Origin: Gammaproteobacteria bacterium
Lineage (GTDB): Bacteria > Pseudomonadota > Gammaproteobacteria > JAABTG01
Assembly (NCBI GenBank): GCA_017999615.1
Contig: JAGNLM010000012.1
Location: 1 to 52,870 of the forward strand
Reading direction: 5' to 3'
DNA length: 52,870 nt
This document shows positions 36,856 through 46,131 of this stretch, piece after piece. Positions within the stretch are counted from its first letter, which is position 1, and every line of letters begins with the position of its first letter. The notes under the pieces are model-generated. The model saw only the letters and a program-made list of their open reading frames with translations, was not told the DNA's origin and made no database searches. The position numbers and the translations under genes are program-made.

Positions 36856-37614
36856 TCACTCCTTCAGCTTGATCGTGAGCTGACCGTCGGTGACGCTGAT
36901 GTGCTCGATGCCCGCGGCGAAGGCGCTCCAGAAGCCCTGGTCGCCGCCGAACTCGCCCACCAGGTCCACGTGCTTCAGGCCGCCCAGCCACGCATTGGGG
37001 ATGGGCACGCCCCAGAGGCTCACGCCCGTCAGTGCCACCACCGGCTTGTTGCCGGCGTAGCGCAGCTCCAGGCCGGCGTTGAGCTTGAGGGTCTTTCCCC
37101 CGAGGACGGGGAACTCCGGGTCCACCGGCACCAGCAGCTTGACGCTCGCCATGTCCTGGGAGAGGTCGATGGCGAGCCGCTGGGCCATGTCGGTGTTGCT
37201 GGCGAGCAGCGCGTTCAGCTCCCGGGTGCTGAAGCTGACCTCACGCTTGGCCCCCGCCTCGCTGTAGCGCTCCGGCTCCAGGCGCGCCGGGCCTCCCGCC
37301 GTGTCGGCCTTCGGGCCCGCGGGCTTCGGGGCCTTCTCCGCGTTCGTCGCCTTTTCGGCGGCGGGCCGGACCCGGGGGCCGTGCCCTGCGGGGTCCAGCC
37401 GGTCCAGCTTCTGGTTCAGCGCCACCTCTTCCCTGGCGCTGAGCTGCACCGGTTTGAACTCCCTCGGGAACACGTAGTGCGTCATGACCCAGACGGTGAC
37501 CCCGGCGGTCAGGACGACGACGAGGAGGATGAGCAGGACAATCCTGCCCCAGCCCATCCCACCCTCCCGCTCCACGGGTGCCACGGGCGCCGCACGCGCC
37601 GGTTGCATCTCCAT
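36856..37614 (-). CDS. Membrane-anchored hypothetical protein
   Basis: A 252-residue protein that I cannot assign. One transmembrane helix (about 23-46) follows a short N-terminus and should leave the rest in the periplasm. A charged Lys/Ala/Pro linker (about 75-120) leads to a C-terminal domain (about 125-250) with FSTRELNALLASNTDMAQRL, LNAGLELRYAGNKPVVALTG and GVPIPNAWLGGLKHVDLV. It resembles conserved periplasmic proteins of unknown function in gammaproteobacteria. The ATG was chosen for its GGAGG. It lies 58 nt after the Tat-SOD gene and may be co-transcribed with it. Confidence 0.75.
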   Translation of the reverse strand: MEMQPARAAPVAPVEREGGMGWGRIVLLILLVVVLTAGVTVWVMTHYVFPREFKPVQLSAREEVALNQKLDRLDPAGHGPRVRPAAEKATNAEKAPKPAGPKADTAGGPARLEPERYSEAGAKREVSFSTRELNALLASNTDMAQRLAIDLSQDMASVKLLVPVDPEFPVLGGKTLKLNAGLELRYAGNKPVVALTGVSLWGVPIPNAWLGGLKHVDLVGEFGGDQGFWSAFAAGIEHISVTDGQLTIKLKE

Positions 37615-37672
37615 CGTCCTTTCCTCCGGGCTCACGCCCGGGGGGATGAGCACCCCCCGGGCGCCACGTCGG

Positions 37673-38404
37673 TTACGCCAGGTTCTTCGCGGCGAAGCCC
37701 CAGTTGACGAGCTTGTCCAGGACCGCCTGGACGTAGTCCGCCCGCTTGTTCTGGTAGTCCAGATAGTAGGCGTGCTCCCACACGTCGATGGTGAGGAGCG
37801 GCTTCATGCCCTTGGTGGTGGGGTTGTCGGCGTTGCCGGTCTTCACCACGACGAGCTTGCCGCCGTCCATCGCGAGCCAGGCCCAGCCGCTGCCGAACTG
37901 GCCGAGCGCGGCCTTCTTCAGCTCGTCCTTGCACGCGGCCACGCTGCCGAACGACGCCTCCATCAGCTTCGCCAACTCCGCGGGGGGCTCACCGCCGCCG
38001 CCGGGCTTCAGGCTCATCCAGTAGAAGTCGTGGTTCCAGACCTGGGCCGCGTTGTTGAAGATCGCGACCTTCTCGGCGTTGCCCGCGGTGGCGGCGACAA
38101 CCTTGGCGAGCGGCTTGTCGGCGAGGTCGGTGCCCGCGACCAGCTTGTTCAGGTTGTCCACGTAGCCCTTGTGGTGCTTGCCGTAGTGGAAGCCGATGGT
38201 GTTGGACGAGATCACCGGGTCCAGCGCGTTGTCGGCATAGGGCAGCTTCATCAGGCTGAACGGACCCGCGGCAGGGGCCGTCTGGGCCCGCGCAACGCGC
38301 GACAGACCGCCGAGACCCGTGGCGACGGCGAGACCCGCTGCACCGAGCAGGAAGTGGCGGCGGCCGACGGAACGAGACGACTCATCACGGTCGATGGGGC
38401 TCAT
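37673..38404 (-). CDS. sodB: Tat-exported iron superoxide dismutase
   Basis: Fe/Mn-family SOD of 243 residues with an extra N-terminal signal. Arg15-Arg16 in [15 protein letters not shown], a hydrophobic stretch and ARA near 40 form a twin-arginine leader, so export of the folded enzyme is expected. The metal ligands are H73, H125, D207 and H211. Gln121 (AAQVWNH) marks the iron-type active site. Most SodB proteins are cytoplasmic, which makes the leader unusual. The minus strand carries TATGCT (plus 38492-38497) upstream, but its only -35-like partner TTGCCA is 20 nt away. The symbol refers to the family. Confidence 0.92.
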   Translation of the reverse strand: MSPIDRDESSRSVGRRHFLLGAAGLAVATGLGGLSRVARAQTAPAAGPFSLMKLPYADNALDPVISSNTIGFHYGKHHKGYVDNLNKLVAGTDLADKPLAKVVAATAGNAEKVAIFNNAAQVWNHDFYWMSLKPGGGGEPPAELAKLMEASFGSVAACKDELKKAALGQFGSGWAWLAMDGGKLVVVKTGNADNPTTKGMKPLLTIDVWEHAYYLDYQNKRADYVQAVLDKLVNWGFAAKNLA

Positions 38405-38639
38405 GGTGTGCTCCTTCTCTCCTTGGGGTACCGGCCGGACGCGTGCGGCACCCTCGTGCGCTCCGTGCCCGGGCCTTTTGTGAAACCGCAGAGCATACTC
38501 TGCCAATGCCGGGACGGTGGCAAGGCCCCGCGCCGGCTGCCGGAACCGGGCGAAACCCGGCCTGCGGGGGCGCGTTGCCGGAGGCCCCGCGGGTGATACT
38601 CTGCCCTGCGCCACCCCACGACGCCCCGGTCCCCGTATC

Positions 38640-39491
38640 GTGCTCAGCTACCGCCACGCCTTCCACGCCGGCAACCCTGCCGACGTCCTCAAGCACGCCG
38701 TCCTGGTCCGCCTGATCGAGTCGCTGGCGGGCAAGGAGACGCCCTTCTTCTACCTGGACACGCACGCCGGGGCGGGGCTCTACGACCTCGAGGACACCCG
38801 CGCGAGCAGGCTGCGGGAGTGGCGCGAAGGAGTCGGAAGACTGTGGGACGCGACCACCGTGCCCGCACCCCTCTCCGGCTACCTGCGCCTGGTGCGCGAG
38901 GCCCAGACGGACCCGGCCGCACCACGCCCGCGCCGCTACCCCGGCTCGCCCTGGCTCGTCCGCCGGCTGCTGCGCCCGGGCGACCGGATGGTGCTCTGCG
39001 AGCTGCACCCCGCCGACCACCCGGCGCTCCGGGAGCGCTTCTCGGGCGATCGGCAGGTCGCCGTCCACCACCGGGACGGCTACGAGGCCTTGAAGGCCTT
39101 GCTGCCCCCGGCCGAGCGCCGCGGGCTGGTCCTGCTCGACCCGGCCTACGAGCTCCCCGGCGAGTGGGAACGGGCCGCCGAGGGGCTCGCGAACGCCTGG
39201 CGGCGCTGGCCGACGGGCGGGCTCGCGCTCTGGTATCCCCTGCTCGCCCACGGCCCCGAGGTCCGCCTGTACCGGAACGTCGAGGAGGCGGGCCTGCGCA
39301 AGGTCCTGCGGGTCGAGCTGCGGGTCCGGCCCGCCGATAGCCCCGCGGGGATGAACGGCGCGGGGCTCCTGCTGGTCAACCCGCCCTGGCGGCTCGACGG
39401 GGAGCTCGCCGGTTGGCTGCCGTGGCTCCGCCGGCAGCTCGCACCCCAGGGCCAGGGCGGCGAGTCGGTGGATTGGCTCGTGCCGGAGTGA
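38640..39491 (+). CDS. rlmJ: 23S rRNA (adenine-2030-N6)-methyltransferase RlmJ
   Basis: SAM-dependent methyltransferase for A2030 of 23S rRNA. It has 283 residues from a GTG giving [19 protein letters not shown], the normal family start. [13 protein letters not shown] is the SAM motif. The catalytic tetrapeptide reads DPAY ([12 protein letters not shown]), where E. coli has [14 protein letters not shown] and the C-terminal SVDWLVPE are conserved. It stands alone, divergent from the SOD gene. Confidence 0.94.
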   Translation: MLSYRHAFHAGNPADVLKHAVLVRLIESLAGKETPFFYLDTHAGAGLYDLEDTRASRLREWREGVGRLWDATTVPAPLSGYLRLVREAQTDPAAPRPRRYPGSPWLVRRLLRPGDRMVLCELHPADHPALRERFSGDRQVAVHHRDGYEALKALLPPAERRGLVLLDPAYELPGEWERAAEGLANAWRRWPTGGLALWYPLLAHGPEVRLYRNVEEAGLRKVLRVELRVRPADSPAGMNGAGLLLVNPPWRLDGELAGWLPWLRRQLAPQGQGGESVDWLVPE

Positions 39492-39494
39492 AGA

Positions 39495-39510
39495 CCGGGC
39501 AGGCTCCCGG
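39495..39510. terminator. Small hairpin between rlmJ and the maturation protease gene
   Basis: A 5-bp stem (CCGGG and CCCGG) with a 6-nt loop lies in the 28-bp gap of two converging genes. It is short and lacks a T-tract. Confidence 0.3.
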
Positions 39511-39519
39511 CGCGGCCGA

Positions 39520-40011
39520 TCAGCGCGCGGCGGCGCGCGCCCAGGACTCGGGCGAGCGGTCCTCGCAGAGCGCGACGGCGAAGCGGAAGGCCGCCTCCAG
39601 GTTCGCGCGGGCGGCCTCTCCGATGGGCTCGCCCAGCTCGAATTCGTAGCCCCGGACGGTGAGCAGGTACGTGGGCGGCGCAGGCAAACCCTTCACCTGC
39701 TCCCAGACCTGCAGGACCGCCGCCGGCGAGAGGGCGTGGCTCGAGTAGGTGCGGTCCTCCTCCGGCAGCACGCGGGCAAAGGAGAACGGGCCCGGACCCG
39801 CCACGCTCGCGTCGATGAAGAGCGCGAGGCCCCGGCCTTCCAGGTCGAGGGCGTGCTCGATCTGAAGCTGGAAATCGGTCTGGGTCTCGATCGTCTCCCA
39901 GCCGGGCCGGCGCGCGCGCTCGGCCTCGAGGAGCTCCAGGAGCTCCGGCCCGAGCGCATCGTCTCCCCGGCTGGGGTTGCCGTACCCGAAGATGAGCAGC
40001 GCCTCGCTCAC
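39520..40011 (-). CDS. Hydrogenase maturation protease (M52, HoxW-like)
   Basis: Nickel-dependent endopeptidase family that trims the C-terminus of NiFe-hydrogenase large subunits. It has 163 residues. [17 protein letters not shown] opens the protein. The putative metal ligands are D18, D67 (FIDAS) and H92 (SSHALSP), corresponding to Glu16, Asp62 and His93 of HybD. The GNPSRGDD form is closest to HoxW-type proteases. No hydrogenase structural or hyp genes are in the window. Its start overlaps the argH stop (ATGA), so it is translated with argH. It could serve a distant hydrogenase or be an orphan. Confidence 0.85.
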   Translation of the reverse strand: MSEALLIFGYGNPSRGDDALGPELLELLEAERARRPGWETIETQTDFQLQIEHALDLEGRGLALFIDASVAGPGPFSFARVLPEEDRTYSSHALSPAAVLQVWEQVKGLPAPPTYLLTVRGYEFELGEPIGEAARANLEAAFRFAVALCEDRSPESWARAAAR

Positions 40012-41405
40012 ACCGCCTCCAGCCGGGCCCGGGCCCGGGCGACCGCGGCCCGCACCTGGGCTGGCGCGGTGCCGCCCACGTGGTCGCGCGCGGCCACCGA
40101 GCCCTCCAGCGTCAGCACCTGGAACACGTCGGGCTCGATCGCGGGCGAGAACCCCCGCAGCTCCTCCAGGGTCAGCTCCGCCAGGTCCCGCCCCGTCTCG
40201 ATGCCGTGGCGCACCGCCTTGCCCACCACCTCGTGGGCGTCCCGGAAGGGCACGCCCCGGCGCACCAGGTAGTCGGCGAGGTCGGTGGCGGTCGCGTAGC
40301 CCCGCCGGGCGGCCTCGCGCATCCGGTCGCGCTTGACCCGCATCCCGGGAACCATGTCGGCGAACACCCGAAGCGAGGCCTGCACGGTGTCCACCGAGTC
40401 GAAGATCGCCTCCTTGTCCTCCTGGTTGTCCTTGTTGTAGGCGAGGGGCTGGGCCTTCATCAGCGTCAGCAGCGCCATCAGGTGCCCGAACACCCGGCCG
40501 GTCTTGCCCCGCACCAGCTCCGGCACGTCCGGGTTCTTCTTCTGGGGCATGATCGAGGAACCGGTGCAGAAGGCGTCGCCGAGGTCCACGAAGTCGAACT
40601 GCGCCGAGGACCAGAGCACCAGCTCCTCGGCCATCCGCGACAGGTGCATCATCAGGATCGAGGCGGCGGCGGCGAGCTCCACCACGAAGTCGCGGTCACT
40701 CACCGCGTCGAGGGAGTTGGCGCAGACCCCGTCGAAGCCGAGCAGTTGCGCGGTGTACGGCCGGTCCACGGGGAAGGTCGTCCCGGCGAGGGCGGCCGCC
40801 CCGAGCGGGGAGCGGTTGAGTCGGCGCCGGGCGTCGGCGAGACGCTCCTCGTCGCGCGCCAGCATCTCATACCAGGCCATCAGGTGGTGCCCGAAGGTCA
40901 CGGGCTGGGCCGTCTGCAGGTGCGTGAAGCCCGGCATCAGGGTGTCCGCCTCGCGCTCGGCAAGGTCCACGAGGGCCGTCTGCAAGCGGCGCAGCTCGGA
41001 CACAGTGACGTCCACGGCGTCCCGCAGGTACAGCCGCAGGTCGGTGGCGACCTGGTCGTTGCGCGAGCGCGCCGTGTGCAGCTTCTTGCCGGTCGCACCG
41101 ATGCGCGCGGTGAGGGCCGACTCCACGTGCATGTGGACGTCTTCGAGGGCCGTGGACCAGGCGAGGCGCCCGGCCTCGATGTCCGCGCGCACGGCCTCGA
41201 GCCCCGCGACGATCGACTGGCACTCGGCTTCCGTCAGCACGCCCACCCGCGCGAGCATGCGCGCGTGGGCGATGGACCCGGCGATGTCCTGCCGGTACAT
41301 TCGCCGATCGAAGTCCACTGAAGCGGTGAAGGCCTCGACGAAGGCGTCGGTCGGGGCGGTGAAACGCCCGCCCCAGGGCTTTTTGTCCTGACCCTCGGCC
41401 GGCAT
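40008..41405 (-). CDS. argH: Argininosuccinate lyase
   Basis: Last step of arginine synthesis: argininosuccinate to arginine plus fumarate. Length is 465 residues. The fumarase-superfamily signature [12 protein letters not shown] and [20 protein letters not shown] (in part) are intact. DKKPWGGRF near the N-terminus is typical. It is divergent from algZ across 62 nt, as in Pseudomonas aeruginosa. The minus strand carries TATACT at plus 41441-41446, a good -10 with no clear -35. Confidence 0.96.
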   Translation of the reverse strand: MPAEGQDKKPWGGRFTAPTDAFVEAFTASVDFDRRMYRQDIAGSIAHARMLARVGVLTEAECQSIVAGLEAVRADIEAGRLAWSTALEDVHMHVESALTARIGATGKKLHTARSRNDQVATDLRLYLRDAVDVTVSELRRLQTALVDLAEREADTLMPGFTHLQTAQPVTFGHHLMAWYEMLARDEERLADARRRLNRSPLGAAALAGTTFPVDRPYTAQLLGFDGVCANSLDAVSDRDFVVELAAAASILMMHLSRMAEELVLWSSAQFDFVDLGDAFCTGSSIMPQKKNPDVPELVRGKTGRVFGHLMALLTLMKAQPLAYNKDNQEDKEAIFDSVDTVQASLRVFADMVPGMRVKRDRMREAARRGYATATDLADYLVRRGVPFRDAHEVVGKAVRHGIETGRDLAELTLEELRGFSPAIEPDVFQVLTLEGSVAARDHVGGTAPAQVRAAVARARARLEAV

Positions 41406-41467
41406 GGCGGGGCTCCTGGCGCAGTCTGCGCGGGGCCCAGAGTATACCTCGCGACCCGGGCCAGCCC

Positions 41468-42520
41468 ATGGGACCCAGCGCACCCCGCAGCCAGCACACC
41501 CCCTTCCTCCCCGATTTCTGCGACATCCGGGCCGTCTTCGCCGTCGTCCTGACCGGCGAGCTGCTGGCGCTCGTGCTGGCGCTGATGAGCGTCCCGGCAC
41601 TCGAGTTCTGGCCGGTGCTGGGGAGCACGTCGCTCTTCGTGCAGTGGGTCGGCCTGAGCGCCGCCGCGCTGCTCTGCGCCGGGGGCCGGCTCCTCGCGCG
41701 GCTCCGGCCGGCGGCCGCGTCCTTCGCGGTCCTCGGGCTCGTGGTGGGGCTCACCGCGGCGCTCAGCCTGGTCTCGGTCTGGCTGCTCGACGAGGGGCGG
41801 CAGGCACCCCGTCTGGGTGGCGAGGCCTGGGCCTTCCTCGCCCGCAACGTCGCCGTCGGCGGGCTGGTGGGCGCCGTGACCCTGCGTTATCTCTACGTCC
41901 AGCACCAGTGGCGTCTGAACCTGGCGCGGGAGGCGAGTGCCCGCGTGCAGGCCCTGCAGTCCCGGATCCGGCCGCACTTCCTGTTCAACAGCATGAACAC
42001 CATCGCGAGCCTGACCCGCACCGACCCCGCCCTGGCCGAGCGGGTGGTCGAGGACCTGGCCGAGCTGTTCCGCGTGAGCCTCGGCGACACCCGGACGCCG
42101 GCGACCCTGGAACGGGAGTTGGAGGTGTCGCGGCGCTACCTGGAGATCGAGGCGCTGCGCCTCGGGGATCGACTCCAGACCCGCTGGGAGGTGGCCGGCC
42201 TGCCGGGCGGCGCCCTCCTGCCTCCCCTCACGGTGCAGCCCCTTCTCGAGAACGCCGTGTCCCACGGCATCGAGCCCTCCCCTGCAGGGGGCCTGGTGCG
42301 CATCACGGGGCGGGTCGTGGACGGCGTGGTGGAAGTCCGGGTGGAGAACCCCCTGCCGCCCCCCGGCGCCCAGGAGCGCGGGGGCAACCGCATCGCCCAG
42401 GACAACGTCCGCCAACGGCTGGAGGCCTTCTTCGGCCGGGCAGCGGGGCTCGAGGCGGGCCCCGCGGGCGGACGCTACGTCGCCACACTGCGCTTCCCCC
42501 GGCGGGAGCGGGCGCCGTGA
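41468..42520 (+). CDS. algZ: AlgZ/FimS-type LytS-family sensor histidine kinase
   Basis: Sensor of 350 residues with several N-terminal membrane helices (about 23-143) and a His_kinase/HATPase region. The phospho-histidine is H170 in [17 protein letters not shown], the LytS-type motif. The ATPase N box is [12 protein letters not shown]. In Pseudomonas AlgZ acts with AlgR on alginate and twitching genes. The regulon here is unknown. The last four bases overlap algR (GTGA), a clear two-gene operon. Confidence 0.93.
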   Translation: MGPSAPRSQHTPFLPDFCDIRAVFAVVLTGELLALVLALMSVPALEFWPVLGSTSLFVQWVGLSAAALLCAGGRLLARLRPAAASFAVLGLVVGLTAALSLVSVWLLDEGRQAPRLGGEAWAFLARNVAVGGLVGAVTLRYLYVQHQWRLNLAREASARVQALQSRIRPHFLFNSMNTIASLTRTDPALAERVVEDLAELFRVSLGDTRTPATLERELEVSRRYLEIEALRLGDRLQTRWEVAGLPGGALLPPLTVQPLLENAVSHGIEPSPAGGLVRITGRVVDGVVEVRVENPLPPPGAQERGGNRIAQDNVRQRLEAFFGRAAGLEAGPAGGRYVATLRFPRRERAP

Positions 42521-43245
42521 AGGTCCTCATCGTCGACGACGAGCCGCTCGCCCGGGCCCGCCTTGCAGCGCTGGTGGCCGAGATCGCAGGCGCGACGGTG
42601 GTGGGCGAGGCGGCCGACGGGCTGCAGGCGCTCGAGCTGGCCCAGGCGAGCGGGCCGGAGGTCGTGCTGCTCGACGTGCGGATGCCCGGGATGGACGGGG
42701 TCGAGACCGCCCGGCACCTGGCGCGCCTGCCCTGCCCTCCCGCGGTGGTCTTCACCACGGCCTACGAGGTGCACGCGCTCTCCGCCTTCGAGGTCCGGGC
42801 GGTCGACTACCTGCTGAAGCCCATCCGGCGCGAGCGGCTGGCCGAGGCGCTGCTGCGCGCGCGCCTGCTCGCCCCCCAGCGGGCCGAGGCGCTCACCGCG
42901 GGGCCCGGGGAAGCCCGAACCCACGTGAGCGCCACGCACCAGGGCCGCCTTCGCCTGGTCCCCGTCACCGAGGTGCGCTACCTGGTGGCCGATCAGAAGT
43001 ACGTCACGGCAGGCTTTCCGGGCGGCGAGCTGCTGCTCGAGGAATCGCTGCGCCAGCTCGAGACCGAGCTCGGGGCGAGATTCCTGCGGGTGCACCGCAA
43101 CGCGCTCGTCGCGCCCGCCCACGCCGAGGCCCTCGAGCGGGGCGACGACGGCCTCTTCCACGTTCGGCTCCGGGGCGTGGGGCTCGCCCCGGCCGTCAGC
43201 CGGCGCCTGCTGGCCGGGGTGCGCGAGCGGCTACGGGGACGGTGA
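42517..43245 (+). CDS. algR: AlgR-type LytTR response regulator
   Basis: DNA-binding response regulator of 242 residues from a GTG overlapping algZ. The receiver domain has D7/D8, phospho-acceptor D53 (LLDVRMPGMDG) and the LLKPI lysine. The C-terminal LytTR domain (about 140-240) includes VRYLVADQKYVTAGF and FLRVHRNALVA. In Pseudomonas hemC follows algR. Here rsmE faces it instead. The Rsd/AlgQ gene is about 2.3 kb downstream. Confidence 0.94.
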   Translation: MKVLIVDDEPLARARLAALVAEIAGATVVGEAADGLQALELAQASGPEVVLLDVRMPGMDGVETARHLARLPCPPAVVFTTAYEVHALSAFEVRAVDYLLKPIRRERLAEALLRARLLAPQRAEALTAGPGEARTHVSATHQGRLRLVPVTEVRYLVADQKYVTAGFPGGELLLEESLRQLETELGARFLRVHRNALVAPAHAEALERGDDGLFHVRLRGVGLAPAVSRRLLAGVRERLRGR

Positions 43246-43254
43246 GCAACGATC

Positions 43255-43273
43255 CTCGTCCCCGGGCGACGAG
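43255..43273. terminator. Hairpin between convergent algR and rsmE
   Basis: A 6-bp perfect stem (CTCGTC and GACGAG) with loop CCCGGGC lies in the 56-bp convergent gap and could stop transcription from both sides. No T-tract. Confidence 0.35.
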
Positions 43274-43301
43274 CGGCTCACGAGCGCGCCTCCGGCCTTC
43301 C

Positions 43302-44039
43302 TCAGCGGCCCGCGAGGTCGCCCCAGCAGGCCTGGAGGGCGGCGAGTGCCGCCACCACCGCGGTCTCCGTGCGCAGGATGCGCGGCCCCAGGCGCAGCGG
43401 GGTGAAGCCCCAGTGGGCCGCCAGCGCGAGCTCCGCGGGTGCGAGCCCCCCCTCGGGCCCGATGAGCAGCGTCACGGTACCCTGGGGGCGCGGCAGGTCG
43501 CTCAGGGCCGCCTCGGCCACCGGCGAGAGCACCAGGCGCGCCCCCGAGCCCGCCGCGCCGAGCCAGTCGGCGACTCCGGCCACCTCCCCCAGGCGGGGCA
43601 GGCGGTTGCGGCCGCACTGCTCGCAGGCGCTGGCCATCACCCGGTGCCAGTGGGCTCGCCTCGACAGGGCCCTCTCCGCGTCGAGCTGCACCACGCAGCG
43701 CTCGGTGACGAGCGGCACGACCTCTGCGACGCCGAGCTCCACCGCCTTCTGGAGCCCGAAGTCCATCCGCTCGCCCCGGGAGATGCCGAGCCCGAGGGTC
43801 ACGGCGAGCGGGGATTCGCTCTCGCGCGCGCGGTGCTCGCCCACCTCCACCACGAAATGCCCGCGGCTGCCCTCGCCCACCCGGGCCTCCCACTCCCCGC
43901 CGCGGCCGTTGAACAGCGTGACGGGGTCCCCGCTGCGCAGGCGCAGGACCCGGCCCACGTAGTTCGCCGCCTCGGGCGGCAGCCCGATCACGCGCCCGGG
44001 CGAGAGGTCCCCGTCGAGGAAGAGGCGGCTGACTCGCAA
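43302..44039 (-). CDS. rsmE: 16S rRNA (uracil-1498-N3)-methyltransferase RsmE
   Basis: SPOUT-class methyltransferase for U1498. It has 245 residues from a TTG (reading M-RVSRLFL) with GGAG nine bases upstream. This start matches the family, although the frame is open for 21 more codons. An N-terminal PUA-like domain precedes the knotted SAM site, with IGPEGGLAPAELALAAHWGF and LRLGPRILRTETAVVAALAA (both conserved). It lies 96 nt after bioA. Confidence 0.94.
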   Translation of the reverse strand: MRVSRLFLDGDLSPGRVIGLPPEAANYVGRVLRLRSGDPVTLFNGRGGEWEARVGEGSRGHFVVEVGEHRARESESPLAVTLGLGISRGERMDFGLQKAVELGVAEVVPLVTERCVVQLDAERALSRRAHWHRVMASACEQCGRNRLPRLGEVAGVADWLGAAGSGARLVLSPVAEAALSDLPRPQGTVTLLIGPEGGLAPAELALAAHWGFTPLRLGPRILRTETAVVAALAALQACWGDLAGR

Positions 44040-44048
44040 TTCAGGTGT

Positions 44049-44076
44049 CTCCGATCCGGTCGCTCCGATCCGGTCG
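44049..44076. repeat. 14-bp direct repeat upstream of rsmE
   Basis: Two perfect adjacent copies of CTCCGATCCGGTCG, followed by a partial third, lie immediately before the rsmE ribosome-binding region. The repeat overlaps the leader and could arise by slippage or be a protein-binding site. Confidence 0.7.
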
Positions 44077-44135
44077 CTCCGGCCAACCGCGCGCCCGGGC
44101 AAACGAGCCGGCCGACCACGCGTCCGCCCGCCGCG

Positions 44136-45527
44136 TCAGTCCGCCGTGGCGCGCTCGATACCCTCGCGGGCCACCTCCGCGAGCCGGTGGATCTGCTCGG
44201 GCGTGATGACGTAGGGCGGCATGAAATAGACGACGTCGCCGAGGGGCCGCAGCAGGACCCCTCGGCCGAGGGCGTGGCGGTAGACCCGCAGCCCGCGGCG
44301 CTCCTGCCACGCGTACGACTCCCGGGTCCTGCGGTCCCGCACCAGCTCCACGGCGAGGATCATCCCGTGCTGGCGCACCTCGCCCACGTGGGGGTGCTCC
44401 GCGAGGGGCGCGGCCGCCCGGGCCATCTCCCGGGAGAGCTCCTGGTTGCGCGCGCACACGTCGTCCTGCTCGAAGATGTCCAGGCTCGCCAGGGCCGCGC
44501 GGCAGCCGAGCGCGTTGCCGGTGTAGCTGTGTGAGTGCAGAAACGCCCGCAGCGTCGCGTAATCGTCGTAGAACGCCTGGTAGACGCGCTCGGTCGTGAG
44601 CGTGGCGGCGAGCGGCAGGTACCCGGCGGTGAGTCCCTTCGAGAGGCACAGGAAATCCGGCGAGATGCCCGCCTGCTCGCACGCGAACAGCGTGCCGGTG
44701 CGCCCGAACCCGACCGCCACCTCGTCGGCGATCAGGTGCACACGGTAGCGGTCACACAGCTCGCGCAGCAGGCGCAGGTAGATCGGGTCGTACATGCGCA
44801 TGAAGCCCGCGCACTGTACGAGCGGCTCCACGATGACCGCGCACACCTCGCCGGCGTGCCGCTCCAGCGTCTCGCGCATCGGCTCCAGCATCCGGCGCGA
44901 GTGCTCCGCGCAGGACTCTCCCGCCGCACGGTGCCAGCAGTCCGGGGAAGGCACCGTCAGAACCCCCATCAGCAGGGGCTCGTAGGTCGTCTTGTAGAGC
45001 GACACGTCCCCCGCGGCGAGGGCACCCAGGGTCTCGCCGTGGTAGCTGTTCGTGAGATTGACGAAGCGGGTGCGGCCCGGCTCGCCGGCGTTGCGCCAGT
45101 AGTGAAAGCTCATCTTGAGCGCGATCTCGACCGCGGTCGAACCGTTGTCCGAGAAGAAACAGCGGTCGAGTCCGGGCGGGGTCAGCGCCACCAGTCGCTC
45201 GGCCAGCTCCAGTGCGGGCGCGTGCGTGAAGCCCGCGAGGATGACGTGCTCGAGCTCGTCCAGCTGCGCCTTGAGGGCCGCGTTGATGCGCGGGTTGGCG
45301 TGCCCGAACAGGTTGACCCACCAGGAGCTGATCGCGTCGAGGTAGCGGTTCCCGTCGAAGTCCTCGAGCCACACGCCCTCGCCCCGCCGGATGGGGATGG
45401 GCGGCGACGCCTCGTGGTCCTTCATCTGGGTGCAGGGGTGCCAGAGGACCGCGAGGTCGCGGGCCACCAGGTCTGCGTTGCGGGTCGGGCGCGCGGTCAC
45501 GGGAGGGAGACGACCCGCCGGGTCCAC
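44136..45527 (-). CDS. bioA: Adenosylmethionine-8-amino-7-oxononanoate aminotransferase
   Basis: PLP-dependent transaminase of biotin synthesis that makes 7,8-diaminopelargonate using SAM as amino donor. Length is 463 residues. LWHPCTQMKDHEASPPIPI, SWWVNLFGHANPRINAALK, FFSDNGSTAVEIALKMSFHY and the PLP-lysine motif LCLSKGLTAGYLPL are typical. The GTG start is uncertain. A second GTG nine codons in is equally possible and neither has a strong ribosome site. Other bio genes are absent here. rsd lies 17 nt upstream. Confidence 0.94.
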   Translation of the reverse strand: MDPAGRLPPVTARPTRNADLVARDLAVLWHPCTQMKDHEASPPIPIRRGEGVWLEDFDGNRYLDAISSWWVNLFGHANPRINAALKAQLDELEHVILAGFTHAPALELAERLVALTPPGLDRCFFSDNGSTAVEIALKMSFHYWRNAGEPGRTRFVNLTNSYHGETLGALAAGDVSLYKTTYEPLLMGVLTVPSPDCWHRAAGESCAEHSRRMLEPMRETLERHAGEVCAVIVEPLVQCAGFMRMYDPIYLRLLRELCDRYRVHLIADEVAVGFGRTGTLFACEQAGISPDFLCLSKGLTAGYLPLAATLTTERVYQAFYDDYATLRAFLHSHSYTGNALGCRAALASLDIFEQDDVCARNQELSREMARAAAPLAEHPHVGEVRQHGMILAVELVRDRRTRESYAWQERRGLRVYRHALGRGVLLRPLGDVVYFMPPYVITPEQIHRLAEVAREGIERATAD

Positions 45528-45544
45528 GGGCTCGCGGGCGACGC

Positions 45545-46030
45545 TCAGCTTCTTGCCAGCAGGGCCGCGAAGAGCCGGTCCTCGAGCTCGAAGCGCACGG
45601 CCAGCGTCTCGCCGACCCGCGAGAGGTCCTCCGACAGTCCGCCGGCGAGCTTTTCGGGCGTCAGGACTTCGTAGCGGTCGTTGAATTCGACCACCTCCTC
45701 GGTGATCGCCGAGAGCCGCGGGAACACCTCCTCGGCGACTGCGCGCACGCCCGCGCGCCGCTCACCGCCGTCGGCGATGCGGGTGCAGAGCTCGAAGTGG
45801 ACGACGGCCACGTAGTCGACCAGCAACTGGCAGAACTTGCGCAGGAGGCTGCGCACCGGCTTGTCCGGGTGGTAGGGCTCGAGGCCCGCGACCTCGCAGA
45901 AGGCGACCAGGAGGTCCTGACGCTCCGCGAGGAGCTTCTGCACCAGATCCCGGGTGTGTCCCCGGCGCTCGACGAACTCGATGGGGCCACGCGACTGCGA
46001 CTGCGCCCCTGGCTGTGTCTGCGTCTGCAT
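45545..46030 (-). CDS. rsd: Rsd/AlgQ, anti-sigma-70 regulator
   Basis: Binds the RNA polymerase sigma-70 subunit. In Pseudomonas AlgQ promotes alginate and pyoverdine expression. It has 161 residues, nearly all helix, with FVERRGHTRDLVQKLLAERQ and KFCQLLVDYVAVVHFELCTRI (the latter in part) as family motifs. The start used is the ATG before QTQTQPGAQ. A longer frame exists. Its place close to algZR recalls the Pseudomonas algQ region. Confidence 0.9.
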   Translation of the reverse strand: MQTQTQPGAQSQSRGPIEFVERRGHTRDLVQKLLAERQDLLVAFCEVAGLEPYHPDKPVRSLLRKFCQLLVDYVAVVHFELCTRIADGGERRAGVRAVAEEVFPRLSAITEEVVEFNDRYEVLTPEKLAGGLSEDLSRVGETLAVRFELEDRLFAALLARS

Positions 46031-46131
46031 CGGTCTCGACCCGCTCCGGCGAGATCGCTCGCCGGGCGATAGGTAAACACTTTCCACGCGTCCCTGGCAA
46101 GCGGGACCGGCGCAACGGCCGGTCTTCCCGG

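Noticed and set aside
34218-36872. 884-codon plus-strand frame overlapping valS in another frame
   Set aside because: The translation is Arg/Pro/Gly-rich and meaningless, while the valS frame is complete.
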